Source: Flagellimonas pelagia
GTDB lineage: Bacteria; Bacteroidota; Bacteroidia; Flavobacteriales; Flavobacteriaceae
Assembly (NCBI RefSeq): GCF_003584135.1
Contig: NZ_QXFI01000035.1
Span: 1 to 64,000 of the forward strand
DNA: 64,000 nucleotides
Direction: 5' to 3'
This document shows, piece after piece, positions 9,089-18,206 of this stretch. The translations under genes were made by a program, and so were the position numbers. A model generated the notes under the pieces. That model did no database searches. It was not told the origin of the DNA and saw nothing but the letters and a program-made list of their open reading frames with translations. How positions within the stretch are numbered: position 1 is the first letter of the stretch; every line of letters starts with the position of its first letter.

Positions 9089-9799
9089 ATGAATGTCATA
9101 GAAACAAAAGACGTAAGCAAGATATACAATCCGGATACCATTCCGGTGTATGCCCTAAATAAGGTAAACCTAAACTTTGAAAAAGGGGAATTTACCGCCA
9201 TTGTTGGGCCATCGGGCTCGGGCAAGACCACATTACTAAATGTTATCGGTGGTTTGGACGATGCCAGTAACGGTTCGGTAATGATCGATGGCAGCGACAT
9301 CCTGAAATTATCCGGGGGCAAACTGATCGATTTCAGGTTAAGGCACATCGGCTTTGTCTTTCAGGCCTATAACCTGATACCGGTGCTTTCGGCCAAGGAG
9401 AATATCGAGTTTATAATGCTGTTGCAAAACTGGCCTACGAAGAAACGTGAGGACCGAACAAAAGAAATGTTGGAAGCCGTTGGCCTAAAAGATAAATCGG
9501 GCTCAAAACCATCACAACTTTCAGGCGGGCAGCAACAAAGGGTCGCCGTGGCCAGGGCCCTGGCTTCCAAACCCCGGTTTGTGCTGGCCGATGAACCCAC
9601 GGCAAACCTGGATTCAAAATCGGCGGAAAACTTATTGGATATTATGCTGAAATTAAATAAGGAAGAGCATATCACTTTTATTTTTTCAACCCACGACCCA
9701 CGGGTGATAAAAAGAGCGAGGCGGGTGATAACGCTCGAAGACGGCAAAGTAGTGTCCGACATACAACAAAATACCGAGCAGGCATTAGCAAGGCAATGA
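9089..9799 (+). CDS. ABC transporter ATP-binding protein, LolD/MacB type
   Basis: A 236-residue cytoplasmic ATPase of the MacB/LolD class. Seen directly are Walker A GPSGSGKTTLLN near 39-50, the Q-loop in FVFQAYNLIPVL, the ABC signature LSGGQQQRVAVARAL near 144-158, Walker B FVLADEPT and the switch histidine in FSTHDPR. It should energise the two FtsX-type permeases encoded just upstream. Its last four bases overlap the start of the outer-membrane gene (ATGA), so translation is coupled. This LolD-like class works by mechanotransmission rather than by a transport channel. Confidence 0.95.
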   Translation: MNVIETKDVSKIYNPDTIPVYALNKVNLNFEKGEFTAIVGPSGSGKTTLLNVIGGLDDASNGSVMIDGSDILKLSGGKLIDFRLRHIGFVFQAYNLIPVLSAKENIEFIMLLQNWPTKKREDRTKEMLEAVGLKDKSGSKPSQLSGGQQQRVAVARALASKPRFVLADEPTANLDSKSAENLLDIMLKLNKEEHITFIFSTHDPRVIKRARRVITLEDGKVVSDIQQNTEQALARQ

Positions 9800-10938
9800 A
9801 GTTTTACCTCTATACCCTATTATTGATAGTGTTATACAACAGCAAGGCAATGGCGCAGGCCGAAGAAAAGAAATGGGAACTGAACGGTTATGTAAAAGGG
9901 CTCCAGGCCACTTCCTTTACGGATCTGGATTCCATTACCACCAACTCCCTGCTCCATAACCGGCTCAACTTCAGGTGGTATCCGTCCGATAGTTGGAAAG
10001 TTGGCATTGAAGTAAGGAACAGGCTGTTTGTGGGGGACCAAATTACGGCCAATCCGTTGTTGACCGGGATTGAGGACGATGGGATAATCGACCTCTCGGC
10101 CAATATTGTGGAAAAAAAGGATGTTCTCTTAAACACAACCCTGGACCGTTTTTGGGCACAATGGCAGGGTACCAGTTGGCAGGTTACTTTGGGTAGGCAA
10201 AGGGTGAATTGGGGCGTGGACAGGATATTCAACCCCAACGACATTTTCAACGCCTATTCTTTTATTGATTTCGATTATGAGGAACGGCCGGGCAGCGATG
10301 CCCTGCGAGTACAGTATTTTAAGGATACGGACTATACATTGGATATGGCGGTAAAGATCACCGATGACCCGGATGAACTGATTGCCGCGGCACTGTACAA
10401 GTTCAATAAATGGAATTACGATATACAATTGCTCGGAGGGATCTATAAACGCGATATTGTGGCCGGGGCCGGATGGGCGGGAAATATCAGGAACGCGGGA
10501 CTTAAGACGGAACTCTCTTATTTTAGGAATTACCAAAACTTTGCCGGGGATTCCGGAACGTTTATTTCTTCGGTCTCGGTGGACTATGCCCTTCCAAATT
10601 CGCTGTACCTGTATGGGGCGTATTTTTACAATTCATCCGGGGCGAATCAAAATGCCATTGAAAATTTGGTTTCAATAAATCTGGATGTAAAAAACCTGTC
10701 TCCTTTTACGCACAACCTTTTTGCCCAGCTATCCTATGAATTCAGTGCCATAACAAACGTAGCAATGAACATTCTGTATTCCCCCGCCGATAATGCGGTT
10801 TTTATAAACCCGTCCCTGAATATCATAATGGGCGAACAATTTGATTTGTCCATTATTTCACAGAGTTTGTTTGGAAATACAAATAATTTTGATTTATTGT
10901 TCAATACAATATATACCCGTTTAAAATGGAATTTTTAA
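9796..10938 (+). CDS. Outer-membrane beta-barrel protein, DUF1302-like
   Basis: A 380-residue protein with a signal peptide ending near AMAQA (residue 22). It has alternating hydrophobic strands throughout and a terminal aromatic residue (TRLKWNF), as expected for an outer-membrane barrel. The block RIFNPNDIFNAYSFIDFDYEERPG-DALR resembles the conserved block of DUF1302-type barrels, which are often encoded with LolA-like proteins and exporters. It overlaps the ABC ATPase gene by four bases. I infer that the five genes 5768-10938 form one envelope-spanning export system of unknown cargo. Confidence 0.8.
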   Translation: MKFYLYTLLLIVLYNSKAMAQAEEKKWELNGYVKGLQATSFTDLDSITTNSLLHNRLNFRWYPSDSWKVGIEVRNRLFVGDQITANPLLTGIEDDGIIDLSANIVEKKDVLLNTTLDRFWAQWQGTSWQVTLGRQRVNWGVDRIFNPNDIFNAYSFIDFDYEERPGSDALRVQYFKDTDYTLDMAVKITDDPDELIAAALYKFNKWNYDIQLLGGIYKRDIVAGAGWAGNIRNAGLKTELSYFRNYQNFAGDSGTFISSVSVDYALPNSLYLYGAYFYNSSGANQNAIENLVSINLDVKNLSPFTHNLFAQLSYEFSAITNVAMNILYSPADNAVFINPSLNIIMGEQFDLSIISQSLFGNTNNFDLLFNTIYTRLKWNF

Positions 10939-10974
10939 AAAATAGAATAATACAGAAAACTTAATTTAATAAAC

Positions 10975-13125
10975 ATGGAAAACCACAAAGATCACAAGGA
11001 CAAAAAAATGGACCATTCTAAGATGAACCACGATAAAGAAGACCACTCGAACCTGCCTGCCGACAAGGCAGGAATGAATCATGACAAAAAAGACCATTCA
11101 AACCTGCCTGCCGGCGAGGCAGGGATGGACCATTCCAGTCATGACGGCAATGCACCAATGGGAATGGCAGGGCACGACCACCATAAAATGATGGTGAAGG
11201 ATTTTAGAAAACGGTTCTGGGTATCGTTGATAATTACCATCCCGATCCTCTTCTTTTCACCCATGATCCAAGAGTTTTTTGGTTATGATTTTCTACTTCC
11301 CGGCAATCCATATTACCTATTTGCGCTTTCTACCTTTGTCTACTTTTGGGGCGCATGGCCATTTTTAAAGGGATTTTATAATGAAATAAAATCCAAGGGC
11401 CCCGGCATGATGACCCTAATCTCAATGGCTATAAGTGTGGCCTATTTCTATAGTACCGCTACGGTTTTCGGACTGGAAGGCGAAGATTTCTTCTGGGAAT
11501 TAAGTACACTTATCGTGATTATGCTCTTGGGGCACTGGTTGGAAATGAAATCGGTCTTAGGAGCTTCAAAAGCCTTACAATTATTGGTAAGCATGTTACC
11601 TTCCGAAGCACATAAAGTCGTTGGGGATGCCATTCAGGACGTGAAGCTGGACGACCTTATAAAAGATGATATCATCCTGATTAAACCAGGTGAAAAAATT
11701 CCAGCAGATGGTGTGATAACAGAAGGCTCAAGTTACCTTAATGAATCTATGCTTACTGGAGAGTCCAAACCGGTTAAAAAGGGACTGGATGACAAGGTCA
11801 TTGGTGGTGCCATAAACGGCAACAGTACCCTAAAAGTGAAGGTAGTGCATACAGGCAAGGACAGCTACTTGAACAAGGTCATCAAGATGGTCGACGAAGC
11901 ACAGCGCACGAAGTCCAAAATGCAGAACCTTTCCGATAGGGCCGCAAAATGGTTGACCTATATTGCGCTCATTATCGGTTTTGGCACCCTAGCAGTTTGG
12001 TTGATTTTGGGCTTCCCATTTGTCTTCGCATTGGAAAGAATGGTTACCGTTATGGTCATCGCCTGTCCGCACGCATTGGGTCTTGCTATTCCTTTGGTAG
12101 TGGCCATTTCTACTGCGGTATCTGCCCAAAATGGCTTGTTGATCCGTAACAGAACTGCCTTTGAAGAATCACGCAAAATATCGGCATTGCTCTTTGACAA
12201 GACAGGAACCTTGACCAAAGGCGATTTTGGGGTTACCCGAATAGAATCGGTAGATGAAAAATACTCCACGGATGAAGTCTTACGGCTTGCCAGTGCCCTG
12301 GAACAAAGCTCCGAACATCCTATTGCCGTAGGTATCATTAAAAAGGTAAAAGCCGATAAGGTGACTATTCCAAAACCTGAAAAATTCAATGCCATTACCG
12401 GAAAAGGCGTAGAGGCCAATGTAGAAGGCAAACAGGTAAAAGTAGTAAGCCCGGGCTATCTGCGTGACGAAAAGATTGCCATTCCAGATGATGCCTATAG
12501 CGATGCCGCCGAAACCGTGGTATTTGTATTGATAGAAGGAAAATTGGCAGGTTATATCGCACTCTCCGATGAGATCAGGCCAGAATCGGCAGAAGCTATA
12601 AAAACCTTTAAAAAGAATAATATCAAGGTATATATGGCAACTGGGGACAACGAAAAAACCGCCAAGGCTGTCAGCGATAAATTAGGGTTGGACGGTTATT
12701 ATGCGGAAGTATTACCACACCAGAAAGTGGAAATTGTAAAAGACTTACAGGATAAGGAGGAATTTGTAGCTATGACGGGTGATGGGGTAAATGATGCGCC
12801 TGCATTGGCACAGGCCAATGTTGGAGTTGCTGTTGGTTCTGGTTCTGATATTGCTGCCGAGACCGCTGATATAATTTTGGTAAATAGCAATCCAAAGGAT
12901 ATCGCCAACCTCATATTGTTCGGGAAAGCAACTTACAATAAGATGATCCAGAACCTGATATGGGCCACCGGGTATAATGTGGTTGCCATTCCGCTGGCTG
13001 CGGGTGTTTTATATACAACAGGTTTTGTTTTGGGCCCGGCGGTAGCTGCCGTTTTTATGAGTTTGAGCACAATCATCGTAGCTATAAACGCTCAGTTGCT
13101 GAAGCGTAAAATCGGTAAAAAATAA
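10975..13125 (+). CDS. copB: Copper-translocating P1B-type ATPase, CopB-like
   Basis: A 716-residue metal-exporting P-type ATPase. Residues 1-72 are very rich in His, Met and Asp (repeated MDHSKMNHD-type units) and replace the usual HMA domain. Membrane helices start near residue 80. The transmembrane metal site is CPH (residues 364-366, IACPHALGLAIP), the hallmark of the P1B-3/CopB class as opposed to CPC in CopA. The phosphorylation motif is D408-KTGTLTKG, followed by SEHPIA and GDGVNDAPAL. It should export copper (or silver) from cytoplasm to periplasm. Two 24-base in-frame insertions interrupt the N-terminal repeats. The stop overlaps the MFS gene start by one base. Confidence 0.93.
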   Translation: MENHKDHKDKKMDHSKMNHDKEDHSNLPADKAGMNHDKKDHSNLPAGEAGMDHSSHDGNAPMGMAGHDHHKMMVKDFRKRFWVSLIITIPILFFSPMIQEFFGYDFLLPGNPYYLFALSTFVYFWGAWPFLKGFYNEIKSKGPGMMTLISMAISVAYFYSTATVFGLEGEDFFWELSTLIVIMLLGHWLEMKSVLGASKALQLLVSMLPSEAHKVVGDAIQDVKLDDLIKDDIILIKPGEKIPADGVITEGSSYLNESMLTGESKPVKKGLDDKVIGGAINGNSTLKVKVVHTGKDSYLNKVIKMVDEAQRTKSKMQNLSDRAAKWLTYIALIIGFGTLAVWLILGFPFVFALERMVTVMVIACPHALGLAIPLVVAISTAVSAQNGLLIRNRTAFEESRKISALLFDKTGTLTKGDFGVTRIESVDEKYSTDEVLRLASALEQSSEHPIAVGIIKKVKADKVTIPKPEKFNAITGKGVEANVEGKQVKVVSPGYLRDEKIAIPDDAYSDAAETVVFVLIEGKLAGYIALSDEIRPESAEAIKTFKKNNIKVYMATGDNEKTAKAVSDKLGLDGYYAEVLPHQKVEIVKDLQDKEEFVAMTGDGVNDAPALAQANVGVAVGSGSDIAAETADIILVNSNPKDIANLILFGKATYNKMIQNLIWATGYNVVAIPLAAGVLYTTGFVLGPAVAAVFMSLSTIIVAINAQLLKRKIGKK
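11050..11124 (+). repeat. Two 24-base palindromic insertions inside copB
   Basis: Positions 11050-11073 and 11101-11124 each carry an imperfect palindrome with CCTGCCTGCC on the left and GGCAGG on the right. They add NLPADKAG and NLPAGEAG in frame to an otherwise regular DHS-MNHDK repeat. A neighbouring unit (residues 13-23) lacks the element, so these look like insertions of a small mobile or repetitive palindrome of the kind scattered in flavobacterial genomes. Whether they alter metal binding is unknown. Confidence 0.7.
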
Positions 13126-14384
13126 TGGAGAAGAAAGAGAAACTCAGCAGGATATTTTTAGTGCTGTTGAGTTTATTTGTGGTAATGCTCGGGTACGGTA
13201 TTTTATTGCCTACCCTCCCCTATTACACGGAAAGACTGGCGTTAAAGGACAATCTGGATACGGACCTTATCAACTTCCATATCGGAATGTTGACCAGTAT
13301 TTATCCGTTGTTCCAGCTCTTGTTCGTTATCGTCTGGGGCAAGCTTTCCGATAAATACGGACGTAAACCCATAATACTATTGGGGCTCGTAGGATTTGTA
13401 GTGATGAACTTGCTAACGGGTCTTGCCACTTCCCTGTCGATGCTCTATATGGCCCGTATCATTGGGGGCATCTTTACGTCAGCGGTCATTCCTGTCAGTA
13501 ATGCCTATTTAAGTGATATTACCTCAGAAAAGCGAAGGACCAAAATAATGGCATGGTCTGGGGTCGCTATCAGTTCCGGTGTGATATTTGGCCCTGTTCT
13601 GGGGGGATTTCTGTCGCAAACGAACCTACACTATACATACTCTTTTGGAGTGTTCCACTTAGACCGTTTTTCGGTTCCCTTTATTTTGGCCGCTCTTTTG
13701 GGCTTTGTGGTATTGCTGATAATCATAAAATGGCTGGAGAATACCGTAATAAAAAATCGTATTGCTTCTGAGGCAGTCAAATTCAGTTTTTCCCTTAGTA
13801 ACTATTTTATCATTTTGTTGCTCTTATCCTTTGCAATACAGTTTGTGGTTACCTTGTTTGAGGCCGTGTTTTCAATTTATGGGAAGGATGAGTTGGCCTT
13901 TACAACCAATCAGGTGGGTATTGGTTTTATGCTTTGTGGTTCTGTAATGGCCGTTTTGCAACCCGTATTCGCAACCTATGGCGAAAAAATATTGACCTCT
14001 AAACAGCAAATAACATTGGGGTTATTGATATCCGGTGTTTCGTTAATCGTCTTGCCTTTTGTGAGCGGTGAACTATACATTTATGTTACTATAATAATTT
14101 TCGCAGCCGGGGGAGCCATGGTGACACCAAACCTGCTTTCGGCAGTTTCATTGATATCCAAGGAAAACACGGGAAGGAATATATCCATTCAAAGTTCCAC
14201 GAACAGTATCGGTCAAATTTTGGGTCCGGTATTGGGGACTTGGCTGATTGCCGGAGGGTTTTATTACCCTTTCATTATTGCCGGTGCAACCATTTTGGGT
14301 GCTATGGGACTGGTTTACTTTTTGAAGCGACCAAATGAAGGGATTGACGGGCCCTTATTGGCCGACCAGCATAAAAAACTGTAA
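13125..14384 (+). CDS. MFS multidrug/drug:H+ antiporter, TetA-like
   Basis: A 419-residue major-facilitator exporter with about twelve hydrophobic helices. Near the start is GYGILLPTLPYY. The loop between helices 2 and 3 carries the family motif GKLSDKYGRKPIILLG near residues 71-86. Helix 5 has the antiporter-type motif GVIFGPVLGG. Substrate is not predictable from sequence; relatives extrude drugs, sugars or siderophores by proton antiport. The ATG shares one base with the copB stop (TAATG), so the two exporters are translated together. That suggests a joint role in efflux, perhaps of copper or a copper chelate. Confidence 0.88.
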   Translation: MEKKEKLSRIFLVLLSLFVVMLGYGILLPTLPYYTERLALKDNLDTDLINFHIGMLTSIYPLFQLLFVIVWGKLSDKYGRKPIILLGLVGFVVMNLLTGLATSLSMLYMARIIGGIFTSAVIPVSNAYLSDITSEKRRTKIMAWSGVAISSGVIFGPVLGGFLSQTNLHYTYSFGVFHLDRFSVPFILAALLGFVVLLIIIKWLENTVIKNRIASEAVKFSFSLSNYFIILLLLSFAIQFVVTLFEAVFSIYGKDELAFTTNQVGIGFMLCGSVMAVLQPVFATYGEKILTSKQQITLGLLISGVSLIVLPFVSGELYIYVTIIIFAAGGAMVTPNLLSAVSLISKENTGRNISIQSSTNSIGQILGPVLGTWLIAGGFYYPFIIAGATILGAMGLVYFLKRPNEGIDGPLLADQHKKL

Positions 14385-14569
14385 TGATGGATCATTGAAC
14401 CGGTACACCAACACGAACAGGGCCTAAATAAGAAAAGGCGGATGTATGAAAATCAAAATGCCTACAATGTATTTATAAAAGAATCAAAAGATGGGTAATA
14501 AAAATATAAAGTATTCTAAACATAGCACATCATCTGGAATGCTATTTTGTTAATTAAAAAAAGTGAATT
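14385..14569 (+). other. Intergenic stretch without clear gene
   Basis: This 185-base spacer precedes the poxB-like gene. An open stretch ending in NKKRRMYENQNAYNVFIKES and a stop at about 14499 reads like the tail of a lost protein, but no start or family could be assigned. The last 60 bases are AT-rich and should hold the poxB promoter. No operator of the TGAY-N4-RTCA type was seen. Confidence 0.3.
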
Positions 14570-16309
14570 ATGTCAAAAAAAGTTGCAGACCTATTGGTAG
14601 AAAACCTCGTGAATGCAGGTGTTAAAAGATTGTATGCCGTAACCGGTGATAGTTTGAACCCCATAAACGATGCGGTAAGGCGGGACGGCAGGATCAGGTG
14701 GATTCACGTTCGCCACGAAGAGGCAGGCGCCTATGCCGCGTCTATGGATGCAGAACTCGATGGTATAGGCTGCTGTATGGGCAGTAGCGGCCCAGGCCAC
14801 GTACATCTGATCAACGGGCTATATGATGCCAATAGGTCGGGAAACCCCGTGATCGCGATTGCCTCCACGATTAATACCGATAAACTGGGTACGGATAATT
14901 TTCAGGAGACCAACGTGGTCAAATTATTTGACGATTGCAGTATATATTGTTTTATGGCCAATACCCCGCAGCAAGCCGCACATGCTTTTCAAACGGGTAT
15001 TCAGCATGCGATCGAAAAACGTGGCGTTGCGGTGGTGGGGCTTCCAGGGGATGTGGCCGCCGCAGATGCACAGGAAATCACCACGTCACATAAAAACTAC
15101 TATACAAGTGCCCGGCTCATCCCAGGGAAATTGGAAATGGAAGAATTGGCCCAGGTAATCGATTCCCATAAGAAAATCATGCTGTTCTGCGGCTATGGGT
15201 GCAAGGATGCCCAAGGGGAAGTCATGCAATTATCCGAAAAACTGCAGGCTCCCATGGGCTTCAGTTTTCGTGGAAAAATATTCTTTGACAAGTCCAGCAA
15301 TCCTTTTGCCGTGGGACTCAACGGCCTATTGGGGAATAAATCCGGATTTAAGGCCATGCAGGAGGCCGATTTGTTGCTATTACTGGGTACCGATTTTCCT
15401 TACTCCGACTTTTTGCCGGAGAAAAATACAATCATCCAAATAGACGACAAACCGCAACGTATCGGGAGGCGCGCTAAAGTGGATTATGGCTATGCCGGAA
15501 AAATAAAGGACACCATAGAAGCCTTGCTGCCCATGATAGAGGAAAAAACCGATAAGGATTTTTTAAATGAAATGCGTAAACTCCACGAACAACAAGAAGA
15601 AAAATACGCCTCTTACGTAAAAGCCAAATCCAGTGAAAAAAACATACATCCTGAATTTGTGGCAGCGGTAGTTGATGAAGTGGCGGCAGACGATGCCATC
15701 TTTACCGTGGATACCGGCATGTCCGCAGTTTGGGCGGCACGCTATTTAAAAGGCCGGCGAGACCGCTACCTTACCGGCTCGTTCAACCATGGCTCCATGG
15801 CAAACGCCATGCCCATGGCCATTGGTGCCGGGCTTTCAAGACCAGACCGGCAAGTTATCGCCTTATGCGGCGATGGGGGCATAAGCATGCTTTTGGGCGA
15901 TCTAATGACCATAAGCCAATATGATATACCGGTAAAAATTGTCGTTTTTAACAATCGGTCGCTGGGAATGGTTAAACTGGAAATGAATGTGGCCGGCTAC
16001 CCAGATTGGCAAACCGATATGGAAAATCCTGATTTTGCCCAGGTGGCGCAGGCGATGAACATAGCATCTTGGAACGTGGAACAATGTGAAAATGTAGAAC
16101 CCACATTAAAAAAAGCCTTTGCACACAAGGGACCTGCACTGATCAATATTTTTACAGATCCCGAAGCCCTGGCCATGCCGCCCAAAGTGAGTTTTGAACA
16201 GGTAAAGGGCTTTGCAACAAGCATGGGCAAGATGATGCTGAACGGCCAAAGTGCCGAGGTAATAGACACGGCAAAATCCAATCTTAAATATTTAAGGGAA
16301 TTGTTTTAG
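14570..16309 (+). CDS. poxB: Pyruvate:quinone oxidoreductase / pyruvate oxidase, PoxB-like
   Basis: A 579-residue thiamine-diphosphate and FAD enzyme, expected to oxidise pyruvate to acetate and CO2 and pass electrons to quinone. The three-domain layout is visible: Pyr domain 1-180 with E50 in HVRHEEAGAYAA activating ThDP, FAD-binding middle domain about 185-340, and PP domain 350-530 with the ThDP/Mg2+ motif CGDGG...VVFNN near 430-461. The C-terminal tail (VKGFATSMGKMMLNG...AKSNL) matches the E. coli PoxB region that ends in the membrane-binding helix, which favours PoxB over acetolactate synthase. In E. coli PoxB serves in stationary phase and low oxygen, which fits the neighbourhood. Confidence 0.9.
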   Translation: MSKKVADLLVENLVNAGVKRLYAVTGDSLNPINDAVRRDGRIRWIHVRHEEAGAYAASMDAELDGIGCCMGSSGPGHVHLINGLYDANRSGNPVIAIASTINTDKLGTDNFQETNVVKLFDDCSIYCFMANTPQQAAHAFQTGIQHAIEKRGVAVVGLPGDVAAADAQEITTSHKNYYTSARLIPGKLEMEELAQVIDSHKKIMLFCGYGCKDAQGEVMQLSEKLQAPMGFSFRGKIFFDKSSNPFAVGLNGLLGNKSGFKAMQEADLLLLLGTDFPYSDFLPEKNTIIQIDDKPQRIGRRAKVDYGYAGKIKDTIEALLPMIEEKTDKDFLNEMRKLHEQQEEKYASYVKAKSSEKNIHPEFVAAVVDEVAADDAIFTVDTGMSAVWAARYLKGRRDRYLTGSFNHGSMANAMPMAIGAGLSRPDRQVIALCGDGGISMLLGDLMTISQYDIPVKIVVFNNRSLGMVKLEMNVAGYPDWQTDMENPDFAQVAQAMNIASWNVEQCENVEPTLKKAFAHKGPALINIFTDPEALAMPPKVSFEQVKGFATSMGKMMLNGQSAEVIDTAKSNLKYLRELF

Positions 16310-16392
16310 ATATAAAAACTGGGGAAGCTAAAAACATATTTTAAGTATCCTTGGGCCTATTGACAATAATGAACGTAAGCTGAAAAAATAAT

Positions 16393-17586
16393 ATGGAGCA
16401 TAAACGGACAACCCTAAAACCTCATGATAGGCTATTTCAAAATGGCACCGACAATACTGAACATATTGAGTTGGTCCGTTCGGGAGAAGACTATTTTTTG
16501 CGGCTTGAAAAATTAATAGATAAGGCAGAAAAGGAAATCCATTTACAGACCTACATTTTTGAAAACGATGAAACAGGAAACCGTATAGCCTCCTGTTTAA
16601 AAAAAGCCGCTCAACGAAAAGTAGAGGTATATGTCTTATTGGATGCCTATGGTAGCGCTGCATTACCCAATAGTTTTGCCCAGGATTTGGTACAGCATGG
16701 TATTTTACTTCGCTTTTTTTCGCCATTATTCTCCTTGAACAATTTTTATATCGGTAGGCGGATGCACCATAAAATTGCGGTCGTCGATGAAAAAATAGCA
16801 CTGATAGGCGGAATCAATATTGCCGATAAATACCGCGGAACCAAGGCTTCTAAACCTTGGTTGGACTATGCCGTTCAGTTGAATTGCCCGGCAGCTAAGA
16901 ATCTACAAATATTGTGTAGCGATTATTTTTATAAAAGGGGAAGCTCAAAAAAAATACCACCCGTGTTACATTCGGCAGGTAGCGCACTCGTGGGAATTTT
17001 ACAAAACGACTGGCTGCAGCGAAAAACGGAAGTCTGTGATGCCTACACGAACGCCTTCATTTATGCCAAAGAGGAAATAGTAATCGTGAGCTCGTATTTT
17101 TTACCTGGAAACAGATTGGCAAAGGCTTTGAAAAAGACGTGTAAAAGAGGAATAAAAACAACGGTGATCTTAGCGGGTATTAGCGATGTGCCGTTGGTGC
17201 GTAGGGCCACCGAACATTTGTACTCGTCTTTTCTAGACCATCATATGAGAATTTTTGAATGGAATAATTCCGTAGTACACGGTAAAGCTGCGGTGGTTGA
17301 CAACAAATGGTCTACCATAGGCTCATTTAACCTGAACAGTCTTAGTTGCTATGGCAGTATTGAAATGAACGTAGAAGTTCACTCGGTCAATTTTGCCAAA
17401 ATTCTTCGGGCCGACTTTGAAATGGTTATAAGCCAGTGTAACGAAATTACAAAGGGGAGTCTAAGACAAAGAGCCGGTATATTCAATAAGTTGGGTAATT
17501 GGATTTCTTACCATATGGTACGCACAGCCATGCTTTTTCTAACCTTTCTTCCGCATTTAAGGTTTTTGAAAAATTATAGGTTATAG
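16393..17586 (+). CDS. Cardiolipin synthase (phospholipase D family), ClsB-like
   Basis: A 397-residue protein with two PLD catalytic modules. The first HKD motif is HHKIAVVDEKIALIGG (near residues 125-140), the second VHGKAAVVDNKWSTIGSFN (near 296-314). With no N-terminal membrane helices it resembles ClsB-type synthases that condense phosphatidylglycerol with phosphatidylglycerol or phosphatidylethanolamine at the membrane. A phosphatidyl-transferase with other alcohols is possible. It lies between poxB and a flavin-binding gene. Cardiolipin increases in stress and supports respiratory complexes, so its presence in this island is understandable. Confidence 0.88.
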   Translation: MEHKRTTLKPHDRLFQNGTDNTEHIELVRSGEDYFLRLEKLIDKAEKEIHLQTYIFENDETGNRIASCLKKAAQRKVEVYVLLDAYGSAALPNSFAQDLVQHGILLRFFSPLFSLNNFYIGRRMHHKIAVVDEKIALIGGINIADKYRGTKASKPWLDYAVQLNCPAAKNLQILCSDYFYKRGSSKKIPPVLHSAGSALVGILQNDWLQRKTEVCDAYTNAFIYAKEEIVIVSSYFLPGNRLAKALKKTCKRGIKTTVILAGISDVPLVRRATEHLYSSFLDHHMRIFEWNNSVVHGKAAVVDNKWSTIGSFNLNSLSCYGSIEMNVEVHSVNFAKILRADFEMVISQCNEITKGSLRQRAGIFNKLGNWISYHMVRTAMLFLTFLPHLRFLKNYRL

Positions 17587-17634
17587 GGTGCTGCTAATGG
17601 TCAAGTGATTAAATGTGCCAAGGTAGAATACGAG

Positions 17635-18117
17635 ATGTTTCAGGACAATGAAAGAAAAGTTATGATAAAAAGTTTAAGGACAAAGGAAGGCATCCGCCTA
17701 CTAAGGGATAATTATATCGGACGCTTGGCATTTATATCCCAAGGAAATCCTTACGTTGTTCCGATTACCTATTATTACGATGAAACCAGCAATAGTATCC
17801 TGGGATATTCTGCTGAAGGACATAAAATGAATGCTATGCGGGAAAACCGATCGGTATCATTAGAAGTAGATGAAATAAGTTCCGTAAATAATTGGCGATC
17901 TATCTTGGCACACGGTGTTTTTGAAGAATTGCAAGGAAGCGAGGCCAAATTTCTCCTGCATCGGTTTGCCCAAGGTGTCAAAAATATTATCCTCCGTAAG
18001 GAGAAAATAATTCCCCAATCCATTAGTGAATTTTCAAGTAAACTGAATTCACCTAAAACCCCTATAGTCTTTCGAATCAGAATAGTTGAAATTACAGGAA
18101 AACAAAGGAAACCATAA
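17635..18117 (+). CDS. PNPOx-like flavin-binding split-barrel protein
   Basis: A protein of the pyridoxamine 5'-phosphate oxidase-like family, about 160 residues from the preferred ATG at 17635; an upstream GTG at 17605 and an internal ATG at 17662 are alternatives. Typical features are LRDNYIGRLAFISQGNPYVVPITYYYD, a GYSAEGHKMNAMREN stretch and WRSILAHGVFEEL. These form the split barrel that usually binds FMN or F420. The actual reaction is unknown; members include flavin reductases and heme-related proteins. It is paralogous to the gene at 20651 and the broken one at 32958. Confidence 0.85.
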   Translation: MFQDNERKVMIKSLRTKEGIRLLRDNYIGRLAFISQGNPYVVPITYYYDETSNSILGYSAEGHKMNAMRENRSVSLEVDEISSVNNWRSILAHGVFEELQGSEAKFLLHRFAQGVKNIILRKEKIIPQSISEFSSKLNSPKTPIVFRIRIVEITGKQRKP

Positions 18118-18206
18118 TCTATATACGAATATGACATAAGCCATTGTTGGTTTTAGATACGAACTATGAACCCAAAGTCATTTATACTTTTTAAGGAAGC
18201 GAAAGA

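Noticed and set aside
11041-11142. Repeats in copB as a CRISPR array
   Set aside because: Only two units, in frame within a coding region, with no unique spacers.
18131-18144. ATGACATAAGCCAT upstream of the GMC gene as another operator
   Set aside because: One core base is wrong and the sequence 33 nt away (TGAACCCA) is not a -7 box, unlike all accepted sites.
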